Shown here one piece after another: positions 37,584 to 46,935 of a stretch of DNA of 64,000 nucleotides; the first letter of the stretch is position 1; each line of letters opens with the position of its first letter. The notes beneath the pieces are model-generated. The model was not told the origin of the DNA, searched no databases, and saw only the letters and a program-made list of their open reading frames with translations. Source of the stretch: Crassaminicella profunda (GTDB taxonomy: Bacteria > Bacillota > Clostridia > Peptostreptococcales > Thermotaleaceae). A program made the translations under genes and the position numbers. The stretch covers positions 3,589,355 through 3,653,354 of the forward strand of contig NZ_CP082326.1 of the NCBI RefSeq assembly GCF_019884785.1, written 5' to 3'.

Positions 37584-37955
37584 TTATCTTTTTTCAGGTA
37601 ATATTTCAATCCAATAGCCATCAGGATCATTGATAAAATAAAGGCCCATTTTTTTATTTTCATAGCAAATACATCCCATTTCTTTATGTAATTCATAGGC
37701 CTTTTCATAGTCATCCGTAGTGAACGCTAAATGAAACTCATTATCTCCTAAATTATAAGGTTTTTCCCAATCTCTTAACCAAGTTAATTCTAATCTATGA
37801 GGAGTCATTTCATCTCCTAAGAATACAAGAATAAAACTCCCATCTTCAGCTACTTTTCTTCTAGTTTCCACTAGTCCTAGTGCTTGCTTATAAAAAGCAA
37901 TACTTTTTTCTAAATCTAAAACATTAATATTATTGTGATTAAATGAAAATTTCAT
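37584..37955 (-). CDS. Glyoxalase/VOC family protein (lactoylglutathione lyase-like)
   Basis: A 123-residue single-domain VOC protein. Two beta-alpha-beta-beta-beta modules are visible, with the metal-ligand pattern of glyoxalase I (FNHNNINVLDLEKSIAFYK at the start, HRLELTW, NEFHLAFTTDDYE and the terminal DPDGYWIEILPEK). That suggests methylglyoxal or another thiol adduct as substrate, but VOC proteins are diverse. The ATG at 37955 follows AAAGGAGG. It is monocistronic and divergent from ferritin. Confidence 0.85.
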   Translation of the reverse strand: MKFSFNHNNINVLDLEKSIAFYKQALGLVETRRKVAEDGSFILVFLGDEMTPHRLELTWLRDWEKPYNLGDNEFHLAFTTDDYEKAYELHKEMGCICYENKKMGLYFINDPDGYWIEILPEKR

Positions 37956-38193
37956 TAGATAGCCTCCTTTATGCTGAATATCTTCATAGTGCCATTTTTC
38001 ATGTTTTATGTCAAGAAAAACATATTCTTTTTTATTTTCATCAGCATGTTAGATTTTTAAACTTAATTATATAAACTTAAAAATTGATTCATACTAATTA
38101 GGAAAGTTTTTTATTTTTTGAATGAATTATTGTTTAAAAAATCTATTTAGGTGGTAATAAATAAACATGATGATAAAAAGAGGAGGCTTTTTT

Positions 38194-38700
38194 ATGATTA
38201 GTGAAAAATTAATGCAAGCATTAAATGACCAAATTAACTATGAGTTTTATTCTGCAAATATTTATTTAGCTATGGCAGCTTTTTGTGCTCATGAGGATTT
38301 GGATGGTTTTGCAAACTTTTTTAAAGTGCAAGCTGAAGAAGAAAAATTTCATGCAATGAAATTTTTTGATTACGTAGTTGAAATGGGAGGAAGAGTAACT
38401 ATGTCTGCCCTTGATGAACCACAAAATGAGTATACTTCTATGTTAGACGCCTTCAAGAAAGGCTTAGAACATGAAAAATTAGTAACGGAGAGAATTTATA
38501 AATTAACAGACCTAAGCATGGAAGAAAGAGAACACGCTACCATCAGCTTCTTAAAATGGTTTATCGATGAACAAGTGGAAGAAGAATCTACTTTTGGTAG
38601 TATCATCAAAAAACTTGAACGAATCAGTGATAACAGCAACGCTCTTTACATGTTAGATGCAGAACTTGCACAAAGAACCTTTACACCACCTGCTCAGTAG
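38194..38700 (+). CDS. ftnA: Ferritin
   Basis: An iron-storage cage subunit of 168 residues. The four-helix ferritin fold shows ferroxidase-centre residues in INYEFYSANIYLAMAAF (Glu near 17), QAEEEKFHAMKFFDYV (Glu-His near 50) and the later WFIDEQVEEE. The ATG at 38194 follows GAGGAGG by 7 bases. The frame starting at 38167 begins before that ribosome binding site and is rejected. It has its own terminator. Confidence 0.95.
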   Translation: MISEKLMQALNDQINYEFYSANIYLAMAAFCAHEDLDGFANFFKVQAEEEKFHAMKFFDYVVEMGGRVTMSALDEPQNEYTSMLDAFKKGLEHEKLVTERIYKLTDLSMEEREHATISFLKWFIDEQVEEESTFGSIIKKLERISDNSNALYMLDAELAQRTFTPPAQ

Positions 38701-38719
38701 ATTGACTCACAAAAAAATC

Positions 38720-38750
38720 AAGGATCTCATATGAGATCCTTATTTTTATC
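38720..38750 (+). terminator. Ferritin terminator, overlapping the convergent gene end
   Basis: An 11-bp palindrome (AAGGATCTCAT/ATGAGATCCTT) with a T-rich tail on the plus strand. It also contains the stop codon of the convergent gate-domain gene. Confidence 0.85.
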
Positions 38751-39197
38751 TAATTCAGATAAATCATTTAAATTGATTCTCTTTGACAGAAAATAGGTTA
38801 TACCTACAGCCATTAAAAGCCTTACTCCTAATAAAACATATCCATTTGCACCTACAGCAACAAACAATAGTGTATCTTCAAAAACTGCATGACAAGTAAC
38901 CAAAAAAGCTACTAACAAAATCAAATCCTTCTTTGTCAAATCCCCTTCCTTAGAACTTTGAATAATCACACCAGCTCCATAAGATATGCCAAAGATAACC
39001 CCTACTAATAAGGGAAGAATTGCATCTTTAGATACACCCAATAATTTTGTCAATCCTTTAAAATGTTGTGATAGTTTATTTAAAACATGATAATCTTTTG
39101 CAATCTGCAGGACAATCATTAATGGAATAACTATAAGAGCTATAGAATATACGGACGATAAGCTTCCTATTAATCCTTCTTTCAAAATATCCATCAT
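38727..39197 (-). CDS. Nucleoside-recognition (gate) domain membrane protein, second of pair
   Basis: A 156-residue membrane protein with about four hydrophobic segments and the gate-domain pattern (LPLLVGVIFGISYGAGVIIQS near residue 62, LVTCHAVFEDTLLFVAVGA near 98). Such half-size gate proteins usually occur in pairs, including the SpmA/SpmB spore maturation proteins and YjiG/YjiH. This pair is not clearly one or the other. The start ATG overlaps the stop of the upstream partner (ATGA), so the two are translationally coupled and probably form a complex. The transported molecule is unknown. Confidence 0.8.
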   Translation of the reverse strand: MMDILKEGLIGSLSSVYSIALIVIPLMIVLQIAKDYHVLNKLSQHFKGLTKLLGVSKDAILPLLVGVIFGISYGAGVIIQSSKEGDLTKKDLILLVAFLVTCHAVFEDTLLFVAVGANGYVLLGVRLLMAVGITYFLSKRINLNDLSELDKNKDLI

Positions 39198-39628
39198 AAT
39201 AATGCACCTACCTGTCCTACAATCATTCCTACGATAACAGCTAAGCCTGCTCTTAAGGCAATGACTTTTCCAATATTTGCGTCTAATTTTTTGACAACTG
39301 CTGTTTCAACAAATAAAGAATGGGAAAAGGAAAGCATAATCCCTATGGTAGTTATTTGCATAGGGGTTAAGGATATAGCCTTAATGGCTCCTAATGCTGC
39401 ATATAGATTCAAAGTATTTCCTAAAACCAATACAATGGCAGCTTCTCCTGGTAAATGAAACAACCCCATAAGAGGCTTAAATACGTAAGCTATCCAGTCA
39501 AGAACTGGTGTATGCTTTAAAATGGTTATGAAAATATACACAGGAATAATAATTTTTCCGAGCATCCAAGTGGTTTCTATTCCTTTTTTGATTCCTGTTT
39601 TGATAGAATCTATCAGCATATCTCCCAC
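39194..39628 (-). CDS. Nucleoside-recognition (gate) domain membrane protein, first of pair
   Basis: A 144-residue membrane protein with about four hydrophobic segments. Gate-type motifs are VFKPLMGLFHLPGEAAIVLVLGNTLN near residue 50 and IMLSFSHSLFVETAVVKKL near 97, similar in layout to its downstream partner. A transport or channel role for a nucleoside-like or ionic substrate is a family-level guess. It follows asnS on the minus strand but starts a separate coding pair that overlaps by four bases with the second gene. Confidence 0.8.
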   Translation of the reverse strand: MGDMLIDSIKTGIKKGIETTWMLGKIIIPVYIFITILKHTPVLDWIAYVFKPLMGLFHLPGEAAIVLVLGNTLNLYAALGAIKAISLTPMQITTIGIMLSFSHSLFVETAVVKKLDANIGKVIALRAGLAVIVGMIVGQVGALL

Positions 39629-39648
39629 CCCTTCTTATTTATTTTTTC

Positions 39649-41040
39649 TTAAAATTCAGCAGATTTCACTGTTCTTGGGAAAGGAATAACGTCTCTTATA
39701 TTACCCATTCCTGTCATATACATAATCAATCTTTCAAATCCTAGTCCAAATCCAGCATGCTTCGTTCCGCCAAATCTTCTAAGCTCTAAATACCACCAGT
39801 AATCTTCTTTGCTAAGATTCATCTCATCCATTCTCGCTTCTAATACATCTATTCTTTCTTCCCTTTGGCTTCCACCAATAATTTCACCTACTCCTGGAAC
39901 TAATAAATCAGTGGCTGCTACAGTTTTACCATCTTCATTCATTCTCATATAGAAAGCTTTAATATCTTTTGGATAATCTGTTACAAATACAGGCTTTTTA
40001 TATACTTTTTCTGTTAAGTATCTTTCATGTTCTGTTTGAAGGTCACAGCCCCATTCTACAGGATATTCAAATTTCACCTTAGCTTTTTTTAGTACTTCAA
40101 CAGCTTCTGTATAAGTAACTCTTCCAAAATCAGAACTAACAATATTATCAAGTCTCTCTAATAATCCTTTATCAATGAACTTGTTGAAAAACTCCATTTC
40201 TTCTGGTGCATTTTCTAATACATAATTAATAACATATTTAATCATATCTTCTGCTAATTCCATATCATCCTCAAGATCTGCAAAAGCGATCTCAGGCTCA
40301 ATCATCCAAAACTCTGCAGCATGTCTTGCAGTATTTGAATTTTCTGATCTAAATGTTGGCCCAAAGGTATATACATTTCTAAAAGCTAATGCATAACTTT
40401 CTGCTTCTAGTTGTCCACTTACTGTTAAGTTTGTTTCTTTTCCAAAGAAATCTTCCTTAAAATCTATCTTTCCTTCCTCATTTTTAGGAATATTTTCTAG
40501 ATTTAATGTAGATACTCTAAACATTTCTCCTGCACCTTCACAGTCACTTCCTGTGATGATTGGTGTATGGGTATAAACAAATCCTCTTTCTTGGAAAAAT
40601 TTATGAATTGCATAGGCTGCAATAGAACGAATTCTAAACACAGCTGAGAAAGTATTACTTCTTGGTCTTAAATGAGCAATCGTTCTTAGATATTCAAGAG
40701 TATGTCTCTTTTTCTGAAGAGGATAATCTCGATCAGCTGCTCCCTCCACCTCAATTTTTGTTGCTTTGATTTCAAATGGTTGCTTTGCGCCTGGTGTAAG
40801 TACTAACTTTCCTTCTACAATAATAGAAGAACTAATTGTAAGCTTTGAAAGTTCCTTAAAGTTATCTAGATTTTCTTCAAAAACTACTTGAATGTTTTTA
40901 AAAAAGCTTCCATCATTCACTTCAATAAAACCAAAAGCCTTTGATGCTCTAAGGGTTCTCACCCAACCTGCAATAGTGATTATTTGATCTTCATGTTTTT
41001 CTGTTTGTCTATAAATTTCTTTAATAGATGTTGTTTTCAT
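39649..41040 (-). CDS. asnS: Asparaginyl-tRNA synthetase
   Basis: Charges tRNA-Asn. The 463-residue class IIb enzyme has an N-terminal OB-fold anticodon domain ([24 protein letters not shown]), motif 2 in [21 protein letters not shown] near residue 230, and motif 3 with [16 protein letters not shown] near 435. The [11 protein letters not shown] insertion favours AsnRS over AspRS, and the Asn T-box supports it. The ATG at 41040 follows GAGGAGGAGG. Confidence 0.96.
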   Translation of the reverse strand: MKTTSIKEIYRQTEKHEDQIITIAGWVRTLRASKAFGFIEVNDGSFFKNIQVVFEENLDNFKELSKLTISSSIIVEGKLVLTPGAKQPFEIKATKIEVEGAADRDYPLQKKRHTLEYLRTIAHLRPRSNTFSAVFRIRSIAAYAIHKFFQERGFVYTHTPIITGSDCEGAGEMFRVSTLNLENIPKNEEGKIDFKEDFFGKETNLTVSGQLEAESYALAFRNVYTFGPTFRSENSNTARHAAEFWMIEPEIAFADLEDDMELAEDMIKYVINYVLENAPEEMEFFNKFIDKGLLERLDNIVSSDFGRVTYTEAVEVLKKAKVKFEYPVEWGCDLQTEHERYLTEKVYKKPVFVTDYPKDIKAFYMRMNEDGKTVAATDLLVPGVGEIIGGSQREERIDVLEARMDEMNLSKEDYWWYLELRRFGGTKHAGFGLGFERLIMYMTGMGNIRDVIPFPRTVKSAEF

Positions 41041-41060
41041 ATTCTTCCTCCTCCTCAATC

Positions 41061-41310
41061 AAAAAAACCTCTCATCCTACAAAGGGACGAAAGGCTAAAT
41101 TTCGCGGTACCACCCTGATTGCCAAATGGCCAACTCATCAGTACAAAATACTTTTCAATAGATAACGGTTTTAGCCGTCTAAGCCTACTTTCATAAAAGA
41201 TTTCGGTTAGAAACTCAGAGATGTTCTTCAATATAGGTCCTGTATCGATCTTTCACCACCACCGACTCGCTTCAACTTTTTCCCATATCTACTCTTCTCG
41301 TCCTCGTTTT
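41061..41310 (-). ncRNA. Asparagine T-box riboswitch upstream of asnS
   Basis: The minus strand carries the T-box AGGGTGGTACCGCG and a terminator hairpin (CCTTTCGTCC/GGATGAGAGG, 41068-41094) with a seven-T tail. A putative specifier AAC (41225-41223) occurs in GAAG-AAC-ATC upstream. AAC is an Asn codon, consistent with asnS. Confidence 0.92.
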
Positions 41311-41334
41311 TGATTATATAATTGGTTCATTGAT

Positions 41335-41363
41335 ATTATAATATTTAGAAAATAATATGTCAA
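41335..41363 (-). promoter_or_regulatory. Promoter of the Asn T-box-asnS transcript
   Basis: Consensus TTGACA (41363-41358) and TATAAT (41340-41335) are 17 bases apart on the minus strand, just upstream of the T-box leader. Confidence 0.85.
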
Positions 41364-41415
41364 AACTTTTCCTATTTATTTTACCCATAAATTTTTGTTC
41401 TATCAATACATTCTT

Positions 41416-42735
41416 TTATTCTGTTTTAAATTTATGTGCTTCATCTTTTAATCGATTTGCCATAGATGTAAGTTCTGTACACTGACTAGCCATCTCTTCT
41501 GTAGATGAAGATTGTTCCTCTGTTGCAGCAGCAACTTCCTCTGCTGATGCAGATGTTTCTTCTATAATGCTAGATATTTGTTCCATATCTTCAAATACCT
41601 TATCTGTAATATTTTGAATATGCCCAAATATTTCATATATGTCCTTTGTATCCTTTTCTGTTTCTTCTACTTTATCAACTATTTGTGTTAACGCTTCTCC
41701 ACCCTTTTTGATAATATCTACTTGAATATTTACCTTTTCTAAATTGCTTTCCATAGTCCTTACGGTAACAGATGTTTCAGCTTGAATATCTTTTATGAGT
41801 CCTGTAATACTCTTTGCAGCATTTTCAGATTCCTCTGCAAGCTTTCTAACTTCTTCTGCAACTACTACAAATCCTTTTCCTGCTTCTCCTGCACGAGCAG
41901 CCTCTATAGAAGCATTTAACGCCAACAGATTGGTCTGATTTGCAATGTTTGAAATCATTGTAACAATATTTCCAATCTCACCTGATCGTTTTCCCAACTT
42001 TTGAATAGAATCTGTGGCAAATTCTACTGTCCTTGTTACAGAAGATAGATGATTGATGGCTTCCCCAATAGCATTTCTTCCTGTGTAAGCAATCTTTGTA
42101 GAACTTTCAGCATTATTTAAGGTTCTTTCTGCTTCTTCTAATCCATTCATAACTTCTTCTTTATTCTTTTCCATCATATGAACGATTTCTTCTGCAGCCT
42201 CTGTCTGACTAACAGCTCCTGTAGCCACTTCATTTGTAGCCACAGCAATTTCTTCTGATACTTTTCCTGTCTGATTAGCTGCTAACTCTATTTGAGAAGC
42301 AATAAGTGCAGTATTTTCTGCGGCTTTCTTTACATCTGCTATAATAATTTTTGTATTTGCTATAAATTTATTGAATGCTTCTGCTAATTCTCCTATCTCA
42401 TCTCTATTTTTTATCTCAATCTGCTGAGTTAAATCTCCACCATTTTCTGCTAAAGTATTAAACTTTTTCTTCATCTCTATCATTGGATTAAGAAAATGTC
42501 TTAATAATAAATGAAATAATACTACGGCTATAAAAGTAAACCCCACTCCCAATAACATGCCATGATTTAGATTTTTCTCCATTATTTTTACCATTTTCGA
42601 ATGATCATTCTCAGCAATCAATAAGTTGAAGCCAGCATGCATTTTATATGTATAAAATGTAACTGTTAATCCAAGAAAAATAGCTACTAACACTGTCAAC
42701 TTAAAAATTAAACTCCCCTTCTTCGTCTTACCCAT
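41416..42735 (-). CDS. Methyl-accepting chemotaxis protein with a tiny external loop
   Basis: A 439-residue chemoreceptor. Two membrane helices (about 8-27 and 58-78) enclose only about 30 external residues, too few for a ligand-binding domain. HAMP (about 80-130) and the long MA signalling coiled coil follow, with the conserved hairpin tip [21 protein letters not shown] and [10 protein letters not shown]. It is the last gene of an operon with a response-regulator phosphatase, an anti-sigma-type kinase and a STAS protein. It may therefore sense something internal, or the state of a partner, rather than an outside ligand. Confidence 0.92.
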   Translation of the reverse strand: MGKTKKGSLIFKLTVLVAIFLGLTVTFYTYKMHAGFNLLIAENDHSKMVKIMEKNLNHGMLLGVGFTFIAVVLFHLLLRHFLNPMIEMKKKFNTLAENGGDLTQQIEIKNRDEIGELAEAFNKFIANTKIIIADVKKAAENTALIASQIELAANQTGKVSEEIAVATNEVATGAVSQTEAAEEIVHMMEKNKEEVMNGLEEAERTLNNAESSTKIAYTGRNAIGEAINHLSSVTRTVEFATDSIQKLGKRSGEIGNIVTMISNIANQTNLLALNASIEAARAGEAGKGFVVVAEEVRKLAEESENAAKSITGLIKDIQAETSVTVRTMESNLEKVNIQVDIIKKGGEALTQIVDKVEETEKDTKDIYEIFGHIQNITDKVFEDMEQISSIIEETSASAEEVAAATEEQSSSTEEMASQCTELTSMANRLKDEAHKFKTE

Positions 42736-42758
42736 TTACTGTCCTCCTCATATAGTCA

Positions 42759-43160
42759 TTAATATTCTTCTAACTTTATAGCAAATTGCTTATTCTTCTT
42801 ATTTAAAATATTTATTCCATCTTCTAAGGTCTCAACAACACAAAATACTTGATCTAATTTTGAAATACCAAATAATTCTCGAATCATTTTATCCTTCACT
42901 AATATTACCATATTTTCATCATTTTTCATCAATTTTTTTCCCAAATTGATTAAAAACCCAAATCCAGTACTGTCAATCTGGGTAATATTATGTAAATCTA
43001 CTATATATCCATCTTCTTTTCTTATCAGTTCATCAACTTGCTGTTTTGCCCATTGAATAGTCGTATAAATAAGCTTTCCTTTTATAATAAATTTTTGATA
43101 CCCTCCTATCATTTCTCCTGTCAGTTCTATCTTTAACTTTTGACTATTGATTTTTTCCAT
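42759..43160 (-). CDS. STAS-domain protein (anti-sigma factor antagonist type)
   Basis: 133 residues forming a STAS domain, the phosphorylatable switch of RsbV/SpoIIAA-like modules. The segment GYIVDLHNITQIDSTGFGFL contains the expected serine, Ser64. It overlaps the upstream kinase gene by 17 bases. By analogy it should be phosphorylated by that kinase and dephosphorylated by the SpoIIE-type phosphatase at 43603. The output target is not apparent because no sigma factor gene is nearby. Confidence 0.85.
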   Translation of the reverse strand: MEKINSQKLKIELTGEMIGGYQKFIIKGKLIYTTIQWAKQQVDELIRKEDGYIVDLHNITQIDSTGFGFLINLGKKLMKNDENMVILVKDKMIRELFGISKLDQVFCVVETLEDGINILNKKNKQFAIKLEEY

Positions 43161-43584
43161 CTTTTCTTACCCCCTTGATCAGTCTAAATACAGCATCTCC
43201 ATTTATATCTATATCATATGTAAAATTGTCTACAAAATGCTTGATAAAAAGCATTCCTCTCCCTCGTTCATTCCATATAATATCATCAAATCCAATTTGA
43301 TTTAAGGATTGAGCTACTTCATCTTTTAATCCACCACATTTATCTCGAATAATGATTTCAACCCTTTCCTTATGAGCAATAATCTTTATTTTGATATTTT
43401 CATGATGATTTTTTCCATAATATTTTTCTGTTGCTTCTATACTATTAATAACTGCCTCATGAGCAGCAAAATGTAACTCTTTGCAATATGGAAATTCTAC
43501 TTGTTCCATTATTTTCTGTAACCACTCATCAATACACTCTATAGAACTCATTTCTGCTAGATATTCACCCTCTACTTCTATCAC
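43144..43584 (-). CDS. Anti-sigma-type serine kinase (RsbW-like HATPase)
   Basis: 146 residues with a GHKL ATPase fold. The N box is AAHEAVINSIEATEKYYGK near residue 40, the G1 box is IRDKCGGLKDE near 90, and the late glycine motif is NERGRGMLFIKHFVD near 120. This is the RsbW/SpoIIAB class that phosphorylates STAS proteins and often binds a sigma factor. It lies between the phosphatase and STAS genes in a single operon, as expected for a partner-switching cassette. Confidence 0.87.
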   Translation of the reverse strand: MIEVEGEYLAEMSSIECIDEWLQKIMEQVEFPYCKELHFAAHEAVINSIEATEKYYGKNHHENIKIKIIAHKERVEIIIRDKCGGLKDEVAQSLNQIGFDDIIWNERGRGMLFIKHFVDNFTYDIDINGDAVFRLIKGVRKDGKNQ

Positions 43585-43602
43585 CTTATCCCTCCCTTTA
43601 TA

Positions 43603-44748
43603 TTATGGACGCACCTTTATATGAACAATAGAAATATCATCCTTTCTTTTTACCAATTCTATATTACACATAATATACTCTAAAAAAGAAGAAAAGTTGT
43701 CATGATTTTTTTCATAAAGTTGCTCAATACTGTTTAACACTTTATCCTTTGAAACGCCTAAAAAATCACTAATCCCATCAGAATAAATATATAATTCAAA
43801 AGGTTTTTTATAAGATAAACGTCCTATAGTTATATTTAACTCAGCTGTAATACCAATTGGAATACATCCTTCTTCTAAAAATTCGTGCCTTCCATCTTCA
43901 TAGAGCATAATCCCTCTAGGATGTCCTGCATTTACATATTCTATTGTTTTTTCCTTTGTATCAATCACTACATATATAGCTGTTAAATAATAATCTATAT
44001 CATTATTCACCGTATGATTGAAACGAATCATATGCTTATTTAACTCTTCTATAACGATTTTAGGATCCTTCACACTCATAACCCCCGGAAGGAGTGAACG
44101 AATATACATACAAATCATAGAGGTGGCCGTTCCATGACCCATCACATCAAAAAGAATCATTCCATATTTAAAATGATCTACTTTTTTCCAATAATATAAA
44201 TCTCCCCCTAAAAAAGTTTCTGGATTATAAAATCCATTTATAACGATTTTTTCTTTATTTAATGACTTTGGTAGCATATTCATCTGAATCTGTTTTGCCA
44301 TCTTTAAATCACTTAAAAGGATTTCCTCTCTTTTTTTTCGGCCATCTTTCTCTAGTTTAAACTTTAATACAGATTTAATTCTCGTAATCACTTCTATTGG
44401 ATTAATAGGCTTTGTGATATAATCTGAAACACCTACTTCAAAAGCCTTTTTAAGATTTTTCATATTAGATGAAGAACTAATTGCAATAATAGGTACATTA
44501 TCAAACCTTTTTTCCAACCGTATTTGTCTACAAAATTCTATTCCATCAATTTCCCGCATCATCAAATCTGTTAAAATTAAATCTACCAAAGGGACGTCTT
44601 CATCAAAATTATTCCTCAAATATTTAGACACTTCTATTGCAGAGCTTATTTCAATCAAGTTGGCATATCCTGTACTTTCTAATATTTTTCTCAAAATAAT
44701 TCTATCCATATGATTGTCATCTACAATCAATATTCTCATTCTATTCAA
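43603..44748 (-). CDS. Response regulator with PP2C/SpoIIE phosphatase output
   Basis: A 381-residue fusion. The N-terminal receiver domain (ILIVDDNHMDR; probable phospho-Asp in LILTDLMMREIDG; KPIN) is joined by a short coil to a PP2C-like SpoIIE phosphatase domain. The metal-binding segments GGDLYYW, FDVMGHGTATSM, YSDGISDF and KDDISIV are intact. It should dephosphorylate the STAS protein of the same operon when its receiver is phosphorylated. The first codon is a TTG at 44748 with GAGGAG 11 bases upstream; an in-frame ATG at 44739 is the alternative start. The partner kinase for the receiver is not encoded beside it. Confidence 0.9.
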   Translation of the reverse strand: MNRMRILIVDDNHMDRIILRKILESTGYANLIEISSAIEVSKYLRNNFDEDVPLVDLILTDLMMREIDGIEFCRQIRLEKRFDNVPIIAISSSSNMKNLKKAFEVGVSDYITKPINPIEVITRIKSVLKFKLEKDGRKKREEILLSDLKMAKQIQMNMLPKSLNKEKIVINGFYNPETFLGGDLYYWKKVDHFKYGMILFDVMGHGTATSMICMYIRSLLPGVMSVKDPKIVIEELNKHMIRFNHTVNNDIDYYLTAIYVVIDTKEKTIEYVNAGHPRGIMLYEDGRHEFLEEGCIPIGITAELNITIGRLSYKKPFELYIYSDGISDFLGVSKDKVLNSIEQLYEKNHDNFSSFLEYIMCNIELVKRKDDISIVHIKVRP

Positions 44749-44936
44749 TAATTTTACATCTCCTCAACAAATGTCCTTTTTGAATTTATTCATCATTTTC
44801 TCATACCGTTTATAATTATTCTACATATTACAAATTTACCCTTTTTTTATTGTTATTTTACAAATATCTAAAAACCACCCTATATTTTTATATAATATGT
44901 TACAATGAGTTTAATCCAACTTTTCGAGGTGATATC

Positions 44937-46148
44937 ATGGAACTTTCTCTAAAACAATTAAAAGATTCAAATCATTTTTTAAATATTATATTTGAAAATA
45001 TTACATCTGCCATTTTTTTAGTAGATAAAAATATAGAATTACAACAATTCAATGAACCCTTTAGCGTTTTATTCGATAAAAAAGAAGATCAAATCATTGG
45101 TAAACTATGTGGAAATGTCATTGGATGTCAATATACTGTTGAAGAATCAAAAAATTGTGGTTCAACAAGTAATTGTGAAAAATGCATCATTAGAAAATCT
45201 ATCTTAAAAGCATTTCATCATCAACGACCTACCTTTAAAAAAATCGTTACTCGAAATTTTTATATCAATGATCAATCTATAGAGAAATATTTTCAATTTA
45301 CTACTAAATATCTTAACTACAATGGTGAAGCTATGGTATTAATTATTTTGGATGATATTACAGAAATTGAAAATAGTAAATTAGAACTACAAAAAAGAAA
45401 TGAAATGATTGAAACCTATCATAATCGAATTCGAGATGAATTAGCTCTTGCTAAAAGTGTTCAACAAAATCTTATTCCTAATAAACTTCCTCAAATAAAA
45501 GGAATATCTTTATGTGCTATTTATAAACCTCTAGAAGAAATTGGAGGAGATTTATATGACTTCATAAAAATAGATGAACATTCTTTGGGGATTTTTTTAA
45601 GTGATATATCTGGTCATGGTGTTCCTGCTGCCATGATTACCGCTATGGTAAAAGCCATTATGGAAACAAGCAACCATCTTTTTCACCATCCAGCAGCCTT
45701 TATCAATTATTTGAATAGAAAACTCATTAATATATCTGAAAATATGTACTTAACTGCATTTTATAGCCTTTATAATAGTCAAACAAAAAAACTTACCTAT
45801 ATGAGATGCGGTCATCCTTATCCTTTAATTCTTAGAAACGGAGAATGTATAGAAATGAAAGAGGGAGGAAGTACTATTTTAGGTGTATTTGAAAATATAA
45901 ACTTTGAAAGTAAATCCATTACCCTCCAAAAGGGAGATAAAGTTATCTTCTATACAGATGGATTAACAGAAACAAGAGAATATCCCCATACCATCTCCAA
46001 GGAAGACCTTCATAACATTTTATTAAAACATACCCATAAAAAAATAGATTCCTTTATCCATGATGCCTATGAAGAAATCATCAATCTAAAAGAAAGTAAA
46101 ACCATTGAAGATGATGTGTGTATTTTAGGAATGGAAATACATGATTAG
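44937..46148 (+). CDS. PAS-PP2C/SpoIIE phosphatase with cysteine-rich PAS insert
   Basis: A 403-residue cytosolic phosphatase. An N-terminal PAS domain (about 10-140) contains a cysteine cluster, LCGNVIGCQYTVE and then NCGSTSNCEKCIIRKS. This is similar to the CG...GC.H...CG...C..C pattern seen in some PAS-linked kinases, where it may hold a metal or respond to redox. A coiled linker leads to a complete SpoIIE domain (IGGDLYDFI, LSDISGHGVPAAM, YTDGLTETR, EDDVCIL). The ATG at 44937 follows CGAGGTGAT; the longer frame to 44850 has no site. It is divergent from the partner-switch operon and may act on the same STAS protein. Confidence 0.87.
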   Translation: MELSLKQLKDSNHFLNIIFENITSAIFLVDKNIELQQFNEPFSVLFDKKEDQIIGKLCGNVIGCQYTVEESKNCGSTSNCEKCIIRKSILKAFHHQRPTFKKIVTRNFYINDQSIEKYFQFTTKYLNYNGEAMVLIILDDITEIENSKLELQKRNEMIETYHNRIRDELALAKSVQQNLIPNKLPQIKGISLCAIYKPLEEIGGDLYDFIKIDEHSLGIFLSDISGHGVPAAMITAMVKAIMETSNHLFHHPAAFINYLNRKLINISENMYLTAFYSLYNSQTKKLTYMRCGHPYPLILRNGECIEMKEGGSTILGVFENINFESKSITLQKGDKVIFYTDGLTETREYPHTISKEDLHNILLKHTHKKIDSFIHDAYEEIINLKESKTIEDDVCILGMEIHD

Positions 46149-46759
46149 CTCTTATGACTACTCCTTAAGGAGTAGTCATGATATTTACCAAGAACTAATA
46201 AAGCAGTAATCGCTCCCCATAACGCAAATAACATATCCCATTGAGTATCCCATATATCTCCTTGGGTTCCTAAAAAAGCTTCTGCTGCAGTTCCTGTAAG
46301 GAGTGCCACTGTAAATTCAAGGAGTTCATATGTAGCGCTAATAGCAAGACACATGCTAACCACTATACAAAATAACCATTTCCCTTTCTTAAGAACTCTA
46401 TTTCTTAAAAGTATTTCTCGAATAATCATAGCAGGAATAAATCCTTGAGCAAAATGTCCCAACCGATCATAATAATTACGAGTAAGATGAAAAATATCTT
46501 TGAACCAATTAAATAGAGGCATTTCTGCATAAGTATAATGTCCTCCAACAATTAATATAATGGCATGAATCCAGATTAAAAAATAAACCAAATTGGTAAA
46601 TCGAAATTTTGGATAAATAAAAATAAGTATAGTTCCCCCAATAACAGCTGGAAAAACTTCTAAAAACCATGTAAATAAATCCTTAGGATGAATCACTGAC
46701 CAAATTAAAATACCGATTAGGCTTACCAATAAACATAAGTGAAAGTTTCTATCGTTCAT
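46145..46759 (-). CDS. DUF2238 membrane protein (YjdF-like)
   Basis: A 204-residue integral membrane protein with six or so hydrophobic segments. The family pattern YDRLGHFAQGFIPAMIIREILLR near residue 110 and ATYELLEFTVALLTGTAAEAFLGTQGDIWDTQWDMLFAL near 150 to 190 identify DUF2238. No biochemical role is known to me. The ATG at 46759 follows GAGGAGGG. The gene overlaps the convergent phosphatase gene by four bases, and an 11-bp palindrome (46155-46180) lies at its 3' end. Confidence 0.85.
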   Translation of the reverse strand: MNDRNFHLCLLVSLIGILIWSVIHPKDLFTWFLEVFPAVIGGTILIFIYPKFRFTNLVYFLIWIHAIILIVGGHYTYAEMPLFNWFKDIFHLTRNYYDRLGHFAQGFIPAMIIREILLRNRVLKKGKWLFCIVVSMCLAISATYELLEFTVALLTGTAAEAFLGTQGDIWDTQWDMLFALWGAITALLVLGKYHDYSLRSSHKS

Positions 46760-46878
46760 AATACCCTCCTCATCTATTATAACACTACTCTTTTTCCACA
46801 AAATTCGTTTATTTATTTTATCATAATCAATCTTTCTAATGCAATATAAGTATAATTTAGAAGGGATTTGTAATCACT

Positions 46879-46885
46879 TGTCGAA
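46879..46885 (+). promoter_or_regulatory. Possible Spo0A box upstream of the binding-protein/chemoreceptor pair
   Basis: TGTCGAA matches the 7-base Spo0A box in the promoter region of the gene at 46936. Seven-base matches occur by chance at about this frequency, so this is weak. Confidence 0.3.
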
Positions 46886-46935
46886 TTGAGAAAAAATGCA
46901 TGTATTTCTATATTTTATATCAAAGGAGGACCCAC

